64,000 bases of DNA from positions 1,798,001 through 1,862,000 of the forward strand of contig OZ252002.1 of assembly GCA_965247265.1 (NCBI GenBank). Direction: 5' to 3'. The stretch's first letter is position 1, and every line of letters starts with the position of its first letter. This DNA is from G965247265 sp965247265. Its GTDB lineage: Bacteria; Pseudomonadota; Gammaproteobacteria; UBA4575. A program made the position numbers and the translations under genes. This document shows positions 54,101-61,892 of the stretch, one piece after another. Below the pieces are notes generated by a model that made no database searches, was not told the origin of the DNA, and was given only the letters and a program-made list of their open reading frames with translations.

Positions 54101-55165
54101 ACCTATGATATTGAAATTCGTTACCGTTATAAGAATGGCAGATTCGGAAACTGGACGACCACAACACATCTGGTAACCGGTAAATCCAACCCACCACCTG
54201 ATTTAATTACCTTCACGGTGCAACGCCTGGCCGATGGCACACGCGAATACAGTTGGAGCGGGGATTTTCCACCGGACTTCGATGGTGTAAAGATCCGGTT
54301 CACATCAGGCAGTGGCGGGACATGGGAGTCCGGCACACCCCTGCATATCGGAGTGTTGAAAGCAGCACCCTTTGAGAGCAATCAGTTGTCAGGTGGCACG
54401 TACACCCTGATGGCGAAGATGTTTGACACGTCTGGAAATCAGTCGGTCAATGCCATCGTCATACAGGAGACACTGGGTGATCCGCGTATCGGCAATGCAT
54501 TGACCTTTATTGATGTAAAGCAGGACGGTTTTTCAGGCACGAAAACGAATTGCTTTGTCGATGCGTCAGGTTGCCTGTTGCCGAACAGCCAGGGTGACTG
54601 GTCTGACTTGCCGTCTACTTGGGGCGAATGGACAAGCTGGAACAATGATCCGGTTGATTCCATAACGTATGAGCACAGTGTTATCGATGTCGGTGCCATT
54701 ACACAAATTACACCGGTCATCTCGGTCGATGCCGACAGCGCAAGGGTTGCGATCACAGAATCGCATTGTGATGATGATGTGACGTATACGTCTTTTGCAG
54801 CCATCACTGGTGAGATCTTCGCTCGCTACGTCAAGATCAAAATCGAAGTCACGAACCCGACCTTGAACGGAATCAAAGCCGCCTCGATCACGATGGATGC
54901 CGAGGTGACCCAGGAGGAGATTGTGGATCTGGATACCTCAACCGTCACCGGTGAAAACCGAATCGCAGCAGGGAATATCCGCCTGCCGATTATTAAAACC
55001 TACGCATCGATTCGCACCGTGCAGGTGGCCTTGCAGAGTGTGGGCAGTGGCTGGTCATGGGAGTTGATCGACAAAGACACAACGAACGGGCCTGAAATTA
55101 AAATTTACAACAGCGATGGTGCGCTTGCCGATGCCACCATCGATGCAATGATCCGGGGTGTATAA
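51188..55165 (+). CDS. Phage tail tip / host-specificity protein (lambda J-like)
   Basis: 1325-aa virion protein. The start resembles tail-tip proteins (HPFKFQNEVLLVEPFKTVTE, VPQGGDDKNPLATILSIALL) with a hydrophobic segment near residues 85-130. A large central receptor-facing part follows, and a fibronectin-like domain near 1035-1120. TTG at 51188 with AAGGA upstream is used; the true start is uncertain because the upstream tail genes are missing. Would contact the host cell surface. Confidence 0.88.
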   Translation: MRDSTGTHTCQLVACKHPFKFQNEVLLVEPFKTVTELVRGDCGLTDTACIVLVGDTRVPEKYWNHVRIKPNQCIYVRAVPQGGDDKNPLATILSIALLAVAPHLAGTVWGLSGLTYHFAVAGIGILGSLAINAIAPPPKLGRDFTTPSKESPTFSIEGTRNKLRPFHPIPVLLGHHRIVPPLGTAPYTEIQGNDQYLSQLFVLGYGPIEASDFKIGETDLDDFQDVELEFLPGEEDDPELTLVTDTVLEESLALDLTDEDGAVIQTTQPDTDAFIIDITFPLGLTVFDQRTGGWLSKNVQFSIEYKDSTDSDWSAAGDHYKQIGAQTVVVPVGATVREPTGYRRTVFAPYIGAIYIDKFTGKAGLTGYRQGPTRRTPVSYQEIQRVHIPSNGIEIARVRSDASGHAIVTDTRGASLFNSSESTTDFAPSGGTLRVVDIAAGGLRHLFSITSATSEVLRVSERIVPAQRGQFDVRITRLTADSDATNVFDDSVWSALRSVRKKPPISFGKKLSLAAIRIKATGQLNGIVDQFNCMASSVVPVYNSTTGLWDTLRASNNPAALYRYVLLGAPNIRAATKDKIDDAELADWYLECEAKGYACNQYVDFTASVFDILQSISSAGRASPGHIDGLYTVVQDKIKNTVIQYFTPTNASNFRGRKAFVEAPHGFRVRFLNEEMGFGQDERIVYDDGFSQANATKFETLPLPGTTDSDLAWRQGRYHIATIKLRPELLEFEADFENLVATRGDRIKVQHDVPGWGISSGRIIALTTSGENIVSLALTNAVTMAAGRLYNVRVRKSDGSGIVYDIVNVPGEHTTITLITPGASTGGAQTGDLFLFGIKDSETEDLVIKSIEPQADLTAKITAVHYDESIYNADSEVIPVFESNITLDQELLQPSFDKVISDESVMARDADGSLRTRTYIKLGFTSSRPLSQIEAIECRYRISGGNDPWISTPLLPADVHDFYIEGVTDVTTYDIEIRYRYKNGRFGNWTTTTHLVTGKSNPPPDLITFTVQRLADGTREYSWSGDFPPDFDGVKIRFTSGSGGTWESGTPLHIGVLKAAPFESNQLSGGTYTLMAKMFDTSGNQSVNAIVIQETLGDPRIGNALTFIDVKQDGFSGTKTNCFVDASGCLLPNSQGDWSDLPSTWGEWTSWNNDPVDSITYEHSVIDVGAITQITPVISVDADSARVAITESHCDDDVTYTSFAAITGEIFARYVKIKIEVTNPTLNGIKAASITMDAEVTQEEIVDLDTSTVTGENRIAAGNIRLPIIKTYASIRTVQVALQSVGSGWSWELIDKDTTNGPEIKIYNSDGALADATIDAMIRGV

Positions 55166-55921
55166 ATGACATGGGATAATGTAAGCGATGATTTAACCAA
55201 AGAGAATTTTGATGAAGTAGGGGACGATCCCTCACAGGCACGCATCGAACTAGTTGCCCTGATTGATAAAGTCAAAGTAATGCTTGCTGAGGCCGTGGCC
55301 ATCAAAGATGAGGCGCAAACCTTTCTTGAGACAGTCACATTAGATGTTGCGGCACGTCAGTTGATCATCAAAGCCAAAACATCGGATGGTGCGGGGATTC
55401 AGTTCAATGCTGATCCTTCAAGTCCTGCCACCGAAGACGGGTTTGTTGGATTCAATGCAGGCAAGACCGACATCATCATGGAGAATAAAAACACTGGCGG
55501 GCATGCGAATATCAAAACAGTCGGTGCAGGGGAGCTGCGACACAACGGATCGAAAGTCCATACCACTGCAAATTTTTCCAAGATCTATGATATTGAGGTG
55601 GGTTATATCGGTGAACCCGATAGCACCACCACCATTGCAGGGGTTGTCATCAACCGAAATGTTACCTTGCCGGTAAACCTGACCGGATCGGTTGCACGTT
55701 GTGAAACGCCACCAGGTGGCGGCAGTGTCATTCTGTCATTACATAAAAATGGTACTGAGATCGCAACGATCACCTTTGCCGATATAGGCACCACAGGGAC
55801 GTTTGTGATGGCGGGTGAACAAAATTTAATGAGCGGGGATCGCCTCACCGTAGTCAGTCCTTCCAATGCCTGGGGTATCGCAGACATCTTTATCACCCTG
55901 GCCGCAACACACGATTCGTAA
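55166..55921 (+). CDS. Phage tail fibre-like protein
   Basis: 251-aa protein starting 1 nt after the tail-tip gene. An N-terminal helical part is followed by strand-rich repeats (GFVGFNAGKTDIIMENKNTG, GGSVILSLHKNGTEIATITF). Probably part of the tail-tip complex by position. It shares its last base region with the next gene. Confidence 0.6.
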   Translation: MTWDNVSDDLTKENFDEVGDDPSQARIELVALIDKVKVMLAEAVAIKDEAQTFLETVTLDVAARQLIIKAKTSDGAGIQFNADPSSPATEDGFVGFNAGKTDIIMENKNTGGHANIKTVGAGELRHNGSKVHTTANFSKIYDIEVGYIGEPDSTTTIAGVVINRNVTLPVNLTGSVARCETPPGGGSVILSLHKNGTEIATITFADIGTTGTFVMAGEQNLMSGDRLTVVSPSNAWGIADIFITLAATHDS

Positions 55922-56577
55922 TGCAGATTAAAGGGGCGGGTATTCAATCCCGTGACAAAGTATTAAACATCGAATCGGATGTTGATAACTACAATGTCTT
56001 TGTACAAGCAGGGGAGCCTGACAGTGCTGTCTTTGTTCAGATCACTATCCAAACCGGCGTATTGGTGGGTTCGGCCAATACGGGCGCCTATTCCTTCGAT
56101 ACCGGTGCGTTACTTGCAGGTTCAACCGTAAAAATCATCCTGCTGGGGAGCATTATTGGCAAGGAAGGTTTAGTCAGTGGTGCCGATGGCGGGCCTGCGA
56201 TGAATATCACGGTGGAGACCGAAATCGATCTCACCGGCCCACAGGCTCTGATTGCAGGTGCGGGTGGTAATGGTGGCCAGGATGGTGAGAACCGATATGG
56301 TGGCCAGTCAAAAAGTGAAGGCTGCAATCTTGATCATATCACCGAAGGTAATCCTGGCGGCAGTGGACGCGGCTGTACTAATTTAGACGGCCCTGACGGG
56401 AACGGCGGGGATTACGGACAGGCCGGTCGTGCGGGTAGTCGTGGAACGGGTAGCAATAACTGCTATGGCGGGGAAGGTGGTGAAGGGGGTCAGCCTGGTA
56501 AAGCCATTGATCTGAATGGCAACACGCTTATCTATATCAATTTCGATGAAGTAAAGGTGAAAGGTGTGGTGGCATGA
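55921..56577 (+). CDS. Glycine-rich tail adhesin-like protein
   Basis: 218-aa protein. Residues about 110-200 carry dense glycine motifs (GAGGNGGQDGENRYGGQ, GNPGGSGRGC, GEGGEGGQPG). This is like the glycine-rich receptor-binding domain of T-even gp38 adhesins. Likely determines which surface receptor is recognised. Overlaps the next gene by 4 nt. Confidence 0.6.
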   Translation: MQIKGAGIQSRDKVLNIESDVDNYNVFVQAGEPDSAVFVQITIQTGVLVGSANTGAYSFDTGALLAGSTVKIILLGSIIGKEGLVSGADGGPAMNITVETEIDLTGPQALIAGAGGNGGQDGENRYGGQSKSEGCNLDHITEGNPGGSGRGCTNLDGPDGNGGDYGQAGRAGSRGTGSNNCYGGEGGEGGQPGKAIDLNGNTLIYINFDEVKVKGVVA

Positions 56578-57401
56578 ATTTATATAACGTACATATTAAA
56601 GATCGCATCGCACAGCGAAATTTATATGCAGGTGATGATTTCAATGCGGATGATCCGGACTTGCGGCCGTTTAAAGATACGATCCTTGAGCAATACCCGA
56701 ATGAGGACTTAAGCGGTATTCATGCATACGGGATACCGACCGCGAATGCGACCTATCTACCCACGACCTATGTGACCTATGTTTGTACCGAGTATCAGCC
56801 GTTGGGAAATCATGCCAACTGGTATTCGGGTGCTGATCAGGATTTGATCTCAAGGGTTAAAAAGCATTATCAGATTCCCAAGCCTCAAGATGCTTCCGGC
56901 ATTCATTACCAGTTATTGTGGGAAGATGCGCAAAGCCTGGTGCCGATCCCTAATGGCTGGGCATTAAATCATGTCGGTCAGAACTTCGATCATGAAGGCA
57001 ATCCCATCGATCACTGGGGGATTTCGATTCGACCGATTGAACGCATTGCACTGTCATCGCTTACCTTACCCGACACCCCACTACCGGCCACGACCATGCT
57101 CTTGGATCTGGATGTTGTGGATATTCATTATGAAAAAGCCACCCTGACATCAATCCGATCCCTGGTGGTACCCATGATTCGCAAACGCCTGGTCTGGGAC
57201 GATACCGCCATCAACAACCAGAAAATCATGTTTCATACAGAATCGATGCGGGCCGTCACTAATCTGGCTGACACCGATGTGACCAAACTGAATTATCTTG
57301 CAGACGGGAGCATCAATACTAAAAAGGGCAACAAACGCGCCAAGCTGTTCAGAAAAGATCGCCAGACTGATGGCACCTTCAGAAAAGTTCGCGCACGCTG
57401 A
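56574..57401 (+). CDS. Phage late hypothetical protein
   Basis: 275-aa protein (YNVHIKDRIAQRNLYAGDDF) without a recognised domain. Ends with a basic segment. It is between the adhesin and a cupin-like gene, so probably a tail-region protein. Confidence 0.55.
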   Translation: MNLYNVHIKDRIAQRNLYAGDDFNADDPDLRPFKDTILEQYPNEDLSGIHAYGIPTANATYLPTTYVTYVCTEYQPLGNHANWYSGADQDLISRVKKHYQIPKPQDASGIHYQLLWEDAQSLVPIPNGWALNHVGQNFDHEGNPIDHWGISIRPIERIALSSLTLPDTPLPATTMLLDLDVVDIHYEKATLTSIRSLVVPMIRKRLVWDDTAINNQKIMFHTESMRAVTNLADTDVTKLNYLADGSINTKKGNKRAKLFRKDRQTDGTFRKVRAR

Positions 57402-57884
57402 ATGTTCAGAACCACCTCGATACGCGGATTAAAACAAAGAGCAAACATCACCTATATAAAAAGCAGGAATATGGATTTTCCGAACTGGTTGAAAATTCCT
57501 TTCCCTAAAATCAGATACATCAAACATATCTCGCTTAATAAAATCTATCCGCACAGGATTCAGCATTTTCACAACCATGCAGGTTGTTTCTGGTCGCTGG
57601 TGTTGTGGGGAAGCTACACCGAAACACGTTTAACCGACACCGGTGAGCGAATCAGGAGTTCAAAACGGGCCGGGCAAATCAACTATGTCTCGCAAGATGT
57701 GATGCATCGTGTGAAAACAGATCAACCCTGTTACACCTTGCACCTTACCGGCCCTCAATTACATGTAATGAGCTTTCACTTTCGCGGCCACAAGGTCAGA
57801 TGGCAGGAACTCATCAGTGCGGATGAATATATCTATGCCAATACCGATGAGGGCAAGTTTAAACATGCGCACCGTCACGATTGA
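57402..57884 (+). CDS. Cupin-like phage protein
   Basis: 160-aa protein with HFHNHAGCFWSLVLWGSYTE and HRVKTDQPCYTLHLTGP, the strand and His pattern of a single cupin barrel. Starts directly after the previous stop. Role in the phage is unknown; the His residues could bind metal. Confidence 0.6.
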   Translation: MFRTTSIRGLKQRANITYIKSRNMDFPNWLKIPFPKIRYIKHISLNKIYPHRIQHFHNHAGCFWSLVLWGSYTETRLTDTGERIRSSKRAGQINYVSQDVMHRVKTDQPCYTLHLTGPQLHVMSFHFRGHKVRWQELISADEYIYANTDEGKFKHAHRHD

Positions 57885-58302
57885 TCCGTATACATGTGGG
57901 GAGCAGGGCAGCTTCGGGAGGGTCTTAATTGATCATGAGCACTACTGTTACAGCGCAGAGCCTCCGTGGAAGAACAACCAGCCGAATCACTCCTGTATTC
58001 CACCAGGGGAATATAGATGTACCTGGCATCGCTCCCCGCGTTATGGCTGGGTGTATCTGGTCACGGACGTTGAACAACGTGCGTGGATTTTAATTCATCC
58101 TGGCAATGTTGCAGGGGATCGAACCAAAGGCTATGCCACACACAGTTACGGTTGCATCTTATTGGGCCGCAAACTGGGTTTTCTAAATTACAACAAACAA
58201 ATGCAACGTGCAGTGTTAATCAGTCGGCCCACAGTCAGAAAGTTTTTTGAGGAAATGGGACAAAAAGATTTTCAGTTAATCATTCGCGAGAGGAGAATGT
58301 AA
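57865..58302 (+). CDS. DUF5675 family phage protein
   Basis: 145-aa protein (TIDPYTCGEQGSFGRVLIDH, PPWKNNQPNHSCIPPGEYRC, HPGNVAGDRTKGYATHSYGC). The HxGN and HSYGC segments are typical of DUF5675, found at phage lysis ends. ATG at 57865 is used; it overlaps the cupin gene. A partial copy of its 3' end sits at 39345. Confidence 0.8.
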   Translation: MRTVTIDPYTCGEQGSFGRVLIDHEHYCYSAEPPWKNNQPNHSCIPPGEYRCTWHRSPRYGWVYLVTDVEQRAWILIHPGNVAGDRTKGYATHSYGCILLGRKLGFLNYNKQMQRAVLISRPTVRKFFEEMGQKDFQLIIRERRM

Positions 58303-58769
58303 TGTTTGAATTTATGGGTGCCATTCTAACAGGCGGGGCCACCGGATTACTGGGCACCGTATTCTCCGGTGTATTCGATTACTTCAAGCAAAAGCAACGC
58401 AACCAGCATACCCTTGCAATGATGATGGAAGAGCGCAAGACAATGGAGCTTGAGATTCACGGTCGTGAGCGGGTTGCAGTCATTGAGGCGGAAAGCGCAC
58501 AAGACATTGCTGCTTCAAAAACCTTTGCCGCATCCTATCAATCCGATCAGGCGCATTACAGCAAAGGGGATCATCCGGCACTGGTCTGGGTGGATGTAAC
58601 ACGAGGATTGATTAGACCTATATTAACTGTGGCACTGGTGGCACTGGTAGCAAAGTTTTATTTCACTGCAGATGTGGAATCTCAGCACCATATTGTGGCC
58701 ACCGTGCTCTACATTACGACTGCCGCTGTATTGTGGTGGTTCGGAACCCGTGTGAAACAACCGAAATAG
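58302..58769 (+). CDS. Holin-like membrane protein
   Basis: 155-aa protein with an amphipathic N-terminus (GAILTGGATGLLGTVFSGVF), a charged middle and two C-terminal membrane segments (GLIRPILTVALVALVAKFYF, VATVLYITTAAVLWWFG). The layout resembles three-segment phage/GTA holins. Its start overlaps the DUF5675 stop. A deleted copy is at 39425. Confidence 0.65.
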   Translation: MFEFMGAILTGGATGLLGTVFSGVFDYFKQKQRNQHTLAMMMEERKTMELEIHGRERVAVIEAESAQDIAASKTFAASYQSDQAHYSKGDHPALVWVDVTRGLIRPILTVALVALVAKFYFTADVESQHHIVATVLYITTAAVLWWFGTRVKQPK

Positions 58770-58773
58770 TTCA

Positions 58774-59067
58774 ATGGATGAAGAATATCAGGAACGGGTA
58801 ATTAGGACAGAGACCTTGCTGGAGGCACACCTGGCCTCGTGTTCCGAAGAATCGCGGAAGGTGAGAGAACGCATGGATAAACTTGCGGATGACATCAAGA
58901 CAGATGTAAGGGAGATTCATCGCAGGCTGAATGCGGCCAGCAGAACGGGGGGTTACCATCATGCTGAGCTTTATCGGGACGTTGTTGTATTTGTTGTATC
59001 AGCATATTGCAGGCTGATTAAATGGGTGGTGGTTTGGGATAAGAGTGAAATAGCTGGAGTAAAATAA
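58774..59067 (+). pseudogene. Small phage protein with a +1 frameshift at its end
   Basis: Matches the 79-aa protein at 39517 until NAASRTG. There a G6 run (G5 in the other copy) near 58950 shifts the frame, so the C-terminal membrane helix is replaced by unrelated residues. Confidence 0.7.
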
Positions 59068-59093
59068 GCTTATAAAGCCAAGAGACATTTTGT

Positions 59094-60710
59094 TCACAAT
59101 AACTCTTGTTGTTTATCCTCACCGTAGTCAAGTTGAGCATTTTTAAATGTTGTTCCGCCCATTGTTAGATCAGGATATCTCGCTTGGTCATTCCCTGAAA
59201 GTAAATCTTCAATAGTAAGTATTTGCAATCTCGGAAAACTTGCGCCTACAGGTGAATCATAAAATCCAGCTTTAGTAGCTTCTGTTAGCATTGGTCTAGT
59301 TGGGTTAACTAAAGTGATAAAAATACCTATTTCCGCTTTGTCTCTTTGAACGACATGACCAAGATCCCTGATCATTGCTACGCTTACATTTTTGCCTCCT
59401 TTAACAGAAATTATGATTTTCTTGGCTTTTCCAGAATCATCTTTGAAAAAAATTAACCCGTCTATACCGGAATCTGCGCCTTTCTTTTTTCCTTGATATG
59501 GTTGAGCATTTACTAGAGAACTAGCCCACCACTGGAATTGATATTTATCACGCTTTGCTAAATCTTTAGCTCCGCCAATAGTTTTTGGTGTCCCAAAGAC
59601 TTCATATTCAATTTTAGGAAAAGAATCATTTAGTCGTTTTTCGATTAATGTAATAGCTAAATGTGTAATATCTATACCTATCCAATGTCTATTTAATTTT
59701 TTAGCTGCATGTATGGCAGTCCCGCAACCACAAAATTGGTCTAGAACTAATTCATTTTCATTAGAAGATGTTTTAATTATCCTCTCTAAAAGTGCGAGTG
59801 GTTTCTGTGTTGGGTAGCCTAAACGTTCTGCTTTTTTGGTAAGCCCTGGTATATCTACCCAAATATCATTTGGGCTCAGACCTGGCATTTCATCTAAGTA
59901 TTGTTTTAAATATGGCTTTCCAGATTTAGAGTAGTAGATTCGGTTTTCATTCTCAAATTTTTCAAAGTTCTCTTTCGAATATGCCCAAAATCTACCTTGT
60001 GGTGGTAAACATCCTTTCCATTCAAATGTTGTATTACCTCCTGGCTTAGCAGCCGATAGATCAGTTGTCTTAAATCTGCGCCCATCAGCGTCAGTTTTGG
60101 AATAAGCGCTTTCAATGTATTCTGGGGTATAAGGTTCATAAACAGTGTTGAATGAGGCTTTGCTTGATTTTACGTAATATAAAATTATGTCATGAGTACG
60201 ACCGAATATTTTTGCCCCTTGTTTTGTGTCATTTTTGGAGGAGCTTCTCTTCCAAACAATTTCATTAATAAAATTTTTATGCCCAAATACTGCGTCCAGA
60301 ATAATTTTTAAATAGTGTGAAGCATTAGGATCACAGTGTAAATAAATGCTACCAGTAGATTTTAATACGCGATGTAATTCTAATAATCTATTAGTCATCA
60401 TAGTCAAATAGGCCATCATATCGTTTTCTTTTAAAAACGAGCGCAAAGCCTCCATAACTTCGGTTACATCAGTATTAGGCTGATTTAGTATTTCTGTATA
60501 CTCTTTCTCAGCTTGTTCACCCCAATGCCACGTATCTTCGAATGCTGCTATTTGTGCTTCTGAATGCTGACCAGTTTGTGATTTAAATAAGACGTTGTAT
60601 GTAGCACGAGAATTGAATGGAGGATCGAGATAAATGAGATCAACGCTCTCATCTACAATATGCTCTCTGAGGATATCAATATTATCCCCATAGTAGAGTT
60701 TGTTAGTCAT
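59094..60710 (-). CDS. DNA methyltransferase fused to an Mrr-like domain
   Basis: 538-aa protein. Motif IV VDLIYLDPPFNSRATYN near residue 25 precedes motif I LVLDQFCGCGTAIHAAKKL near 330 (beta-class N6-adenine/N4-cytosine order). Residues about 395-520 form an Mrr-like domain (GADSGIDGLIFF, IIISVKGGKNVSVAMIRDLG, then HVVQRDKAEIGIFIT). The usual Q/E-x-K reads S-V-K. It may modify and restrict DNA in one chain, or be modification only. An inactivated paralogue is at 28456. Confidence 0.9.
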   Translation of the reverse strand: MTNKLYYGDNIDILREHIVDESVDLIYLDPPFNSRATYNVLFKSQTGQHSEAQIAAFEDTWHWGEQAEKEYTEILNQPNTDVTEVMEALRSFLKENDMMAYLTMMTNRLLELHRVLKSTGSIYLHCDPNASHYLKIILDAVFGHKNFINEIVWKRSSSKNDTKQGAKIFGRTHDIILYYVKSSKASFNTVYEPYTPEYIESAYSKTDADGRRFKTTDLSAAKPGGNTTFEWKGCLPPQGRFWAYSKENFEKFENENRIYYSKSGKPYLKQYLDEMPGLSPNDIWVDIPGLTKKAERLGYPTQKPLALLERIIKTSSNENELVLDQFCGCGTAIHAAKKLNRHWIGIDITHLAITLIEKRLNDSFPKIEYEVFGTPKTIGGAKDLAKRDKYQFQWWASSLVNAQPYQGKKKGADSGIDGLIFFKDDSGKAKKIIISVKGGKNVSVAMIRDLGHVVQRDKAEIGIFITLVNPTRPMLTEATKAGFYDSPVGASFPRLQILTIEDLLSGNDQARYPDLTMGGTTFKNAQLDYGEDKQQELL

Positions 60711-60900
60711 GAATTATTTCACGAATAAATTATCTTTCACACGTTGAGCATAGCTAGATGGGTCTCTTTGCAGCTTCCAGTGTAAGCTGTTATATAACAA
60801 TGTGCATAAAAGGGATAAGAAGTTGGTTAGTCTTTTCATCCGTGAAGTATGGCAAAGAAAATAGGAGAAGGGGAGTTGTTAAAACAATTACATTGTTAAA

Positions 60901-61176
60901 CTATCCATCAAACTTCTTGTTGCGTTTTAATTCATTAAGCTCTTTGCGTAAAGCATAGATTTCATCACTTTGACTCACAACTTTCACTTCAACACTTTCA
61001 TGAACTTTTTCTTCAGGAGCTTCAGGTAACTTCATAAAGCTAAGTAATCCAACCGGCCCCAGAAAAAATGCCATCAAAAACCAACCAAATTTTGATCGGC
61101 CACTGTGACTTGCTCCGATGATTGCAAGAATGCACCAAAGCAACCACCAGAATATCATCCATGTACTCAATACCAT
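60901..61176 (-). CDS. Small membrane protein
   Basis: 91-aa protein with two N-terminal membrane helices (MIFWWLLWCILAIIGA, FGWFLMAFFLGPVGLLSFM) and a charged coiled-coil tail. Last gene before attR. Unknown function. Confidence 0.55.
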   Translation of the reverse strand: MVLSTWMIFWWLLWCILAIIGASHSGRSKFGWFLMAFFLGPVGLLSFMKLPEAPEEKVHESVEVKVVSQSDEIYALRKELNELKRNKKFDG

Positions 61177-61270
61177 TTTTTATACCTCAGTTTTAGAAAA
61201 ATATTTGAGTTTATAAAGTTATTTTAGCTTACAAATTAGAGTTGATTCATGTTGGTTATTTTTTGCTCAA

Positions 61271-61340
61271 ATTGCCAAGTTTTTTGCCAAGTTTTGAGAC
61301 CATTCCAGACCCAATTGCCACCTTTTTACTTGGCAAAATG
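61271..61340. promoter_or_regulatory. Integrase arm-type repeats, right end
   Basis: TTGCCAAGTTTT occurs twice (about 61272 and 61285), and once inverted as ACTTGGCAAAA (61328). They match the repeats beside attL. Confidence 0.6.
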
Positions 61341-61392
61341 TTTTAAGGTATGATATTAACTCGTTGAAAAACAAGTATTTAAGAATACCCTA

Positions 61393-61423
61393 ATGGTGGA
61401 GGCGGCGGGAATCGAACCCGCGT
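61393..61423. mobile_element. attR core of the prophage inside ssrA
   Basis: 31-bp copy identical to 23314-23344. The rest of ssrA continues to the right. Confidence 0.93.
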
Positions 61424-61749
61424 CCGCAAATCCTCTGCCGTTGGTACTACATGTTTAGTCGCTCTTTAACTTAACCGATATACTCCCGACCGACAGGGCA
61501 TATAACGGGGAGTCTGGATTAGTTTTAATGGCTCCGCTCCAGACAGACTTCACCACGAGCTTACTAAGGTTACGCCCGAGTCAGAACCGTAAGCTGAACT
61601 GGTCGGACGGCATTAGACTGGTTTTTAAGCAGCTAAAGCGTAGTTGTCATCATTTGCAACTATATGTTTGCAGCATAGTTAACGAGGTAAGCTACATCCT
61701 CGACATGCACCTCAAGTTTCGTAATCCACGTCGAAACCGAGTCGCCCCC
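61394..61749 (-). ncRNA. ssrA: tmRNA (trans-translation RNA)
   Basis: 356-nt RNA. The 5' GGGGGCG pairs with the 3' CGCCTCC next to ACCA, and GGGTTCGATTCCC is the T-arm. The tag frame at 61657-61625 on the minus strand encodes ANDDNYALAA and a stop. It rescues stalled ribosomes and tags their products for proteolysis. The 3' end is the prophage insertion site and remains complete. Confidence 0.97.
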
Positions 61750-61892
61750 TTATAAGAACGATGTGTAAGCACAAAATTGTACTATAATTACATACAATTA
61801 TTCTAATTTTCAGCATATAACAGCGTGATTAGATTCATGGTTTTCGCTATGATTCCCGCTTTTCTTAACGCTACAACGGGCCTGTTTTTTAA

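Noticed and set aside
59094..60710. Calling this gene a type III Mod subunit
   Set aside because: No Res subunit lies beside it, and the C-terminal Mrr-like domain is not a Mod feature.
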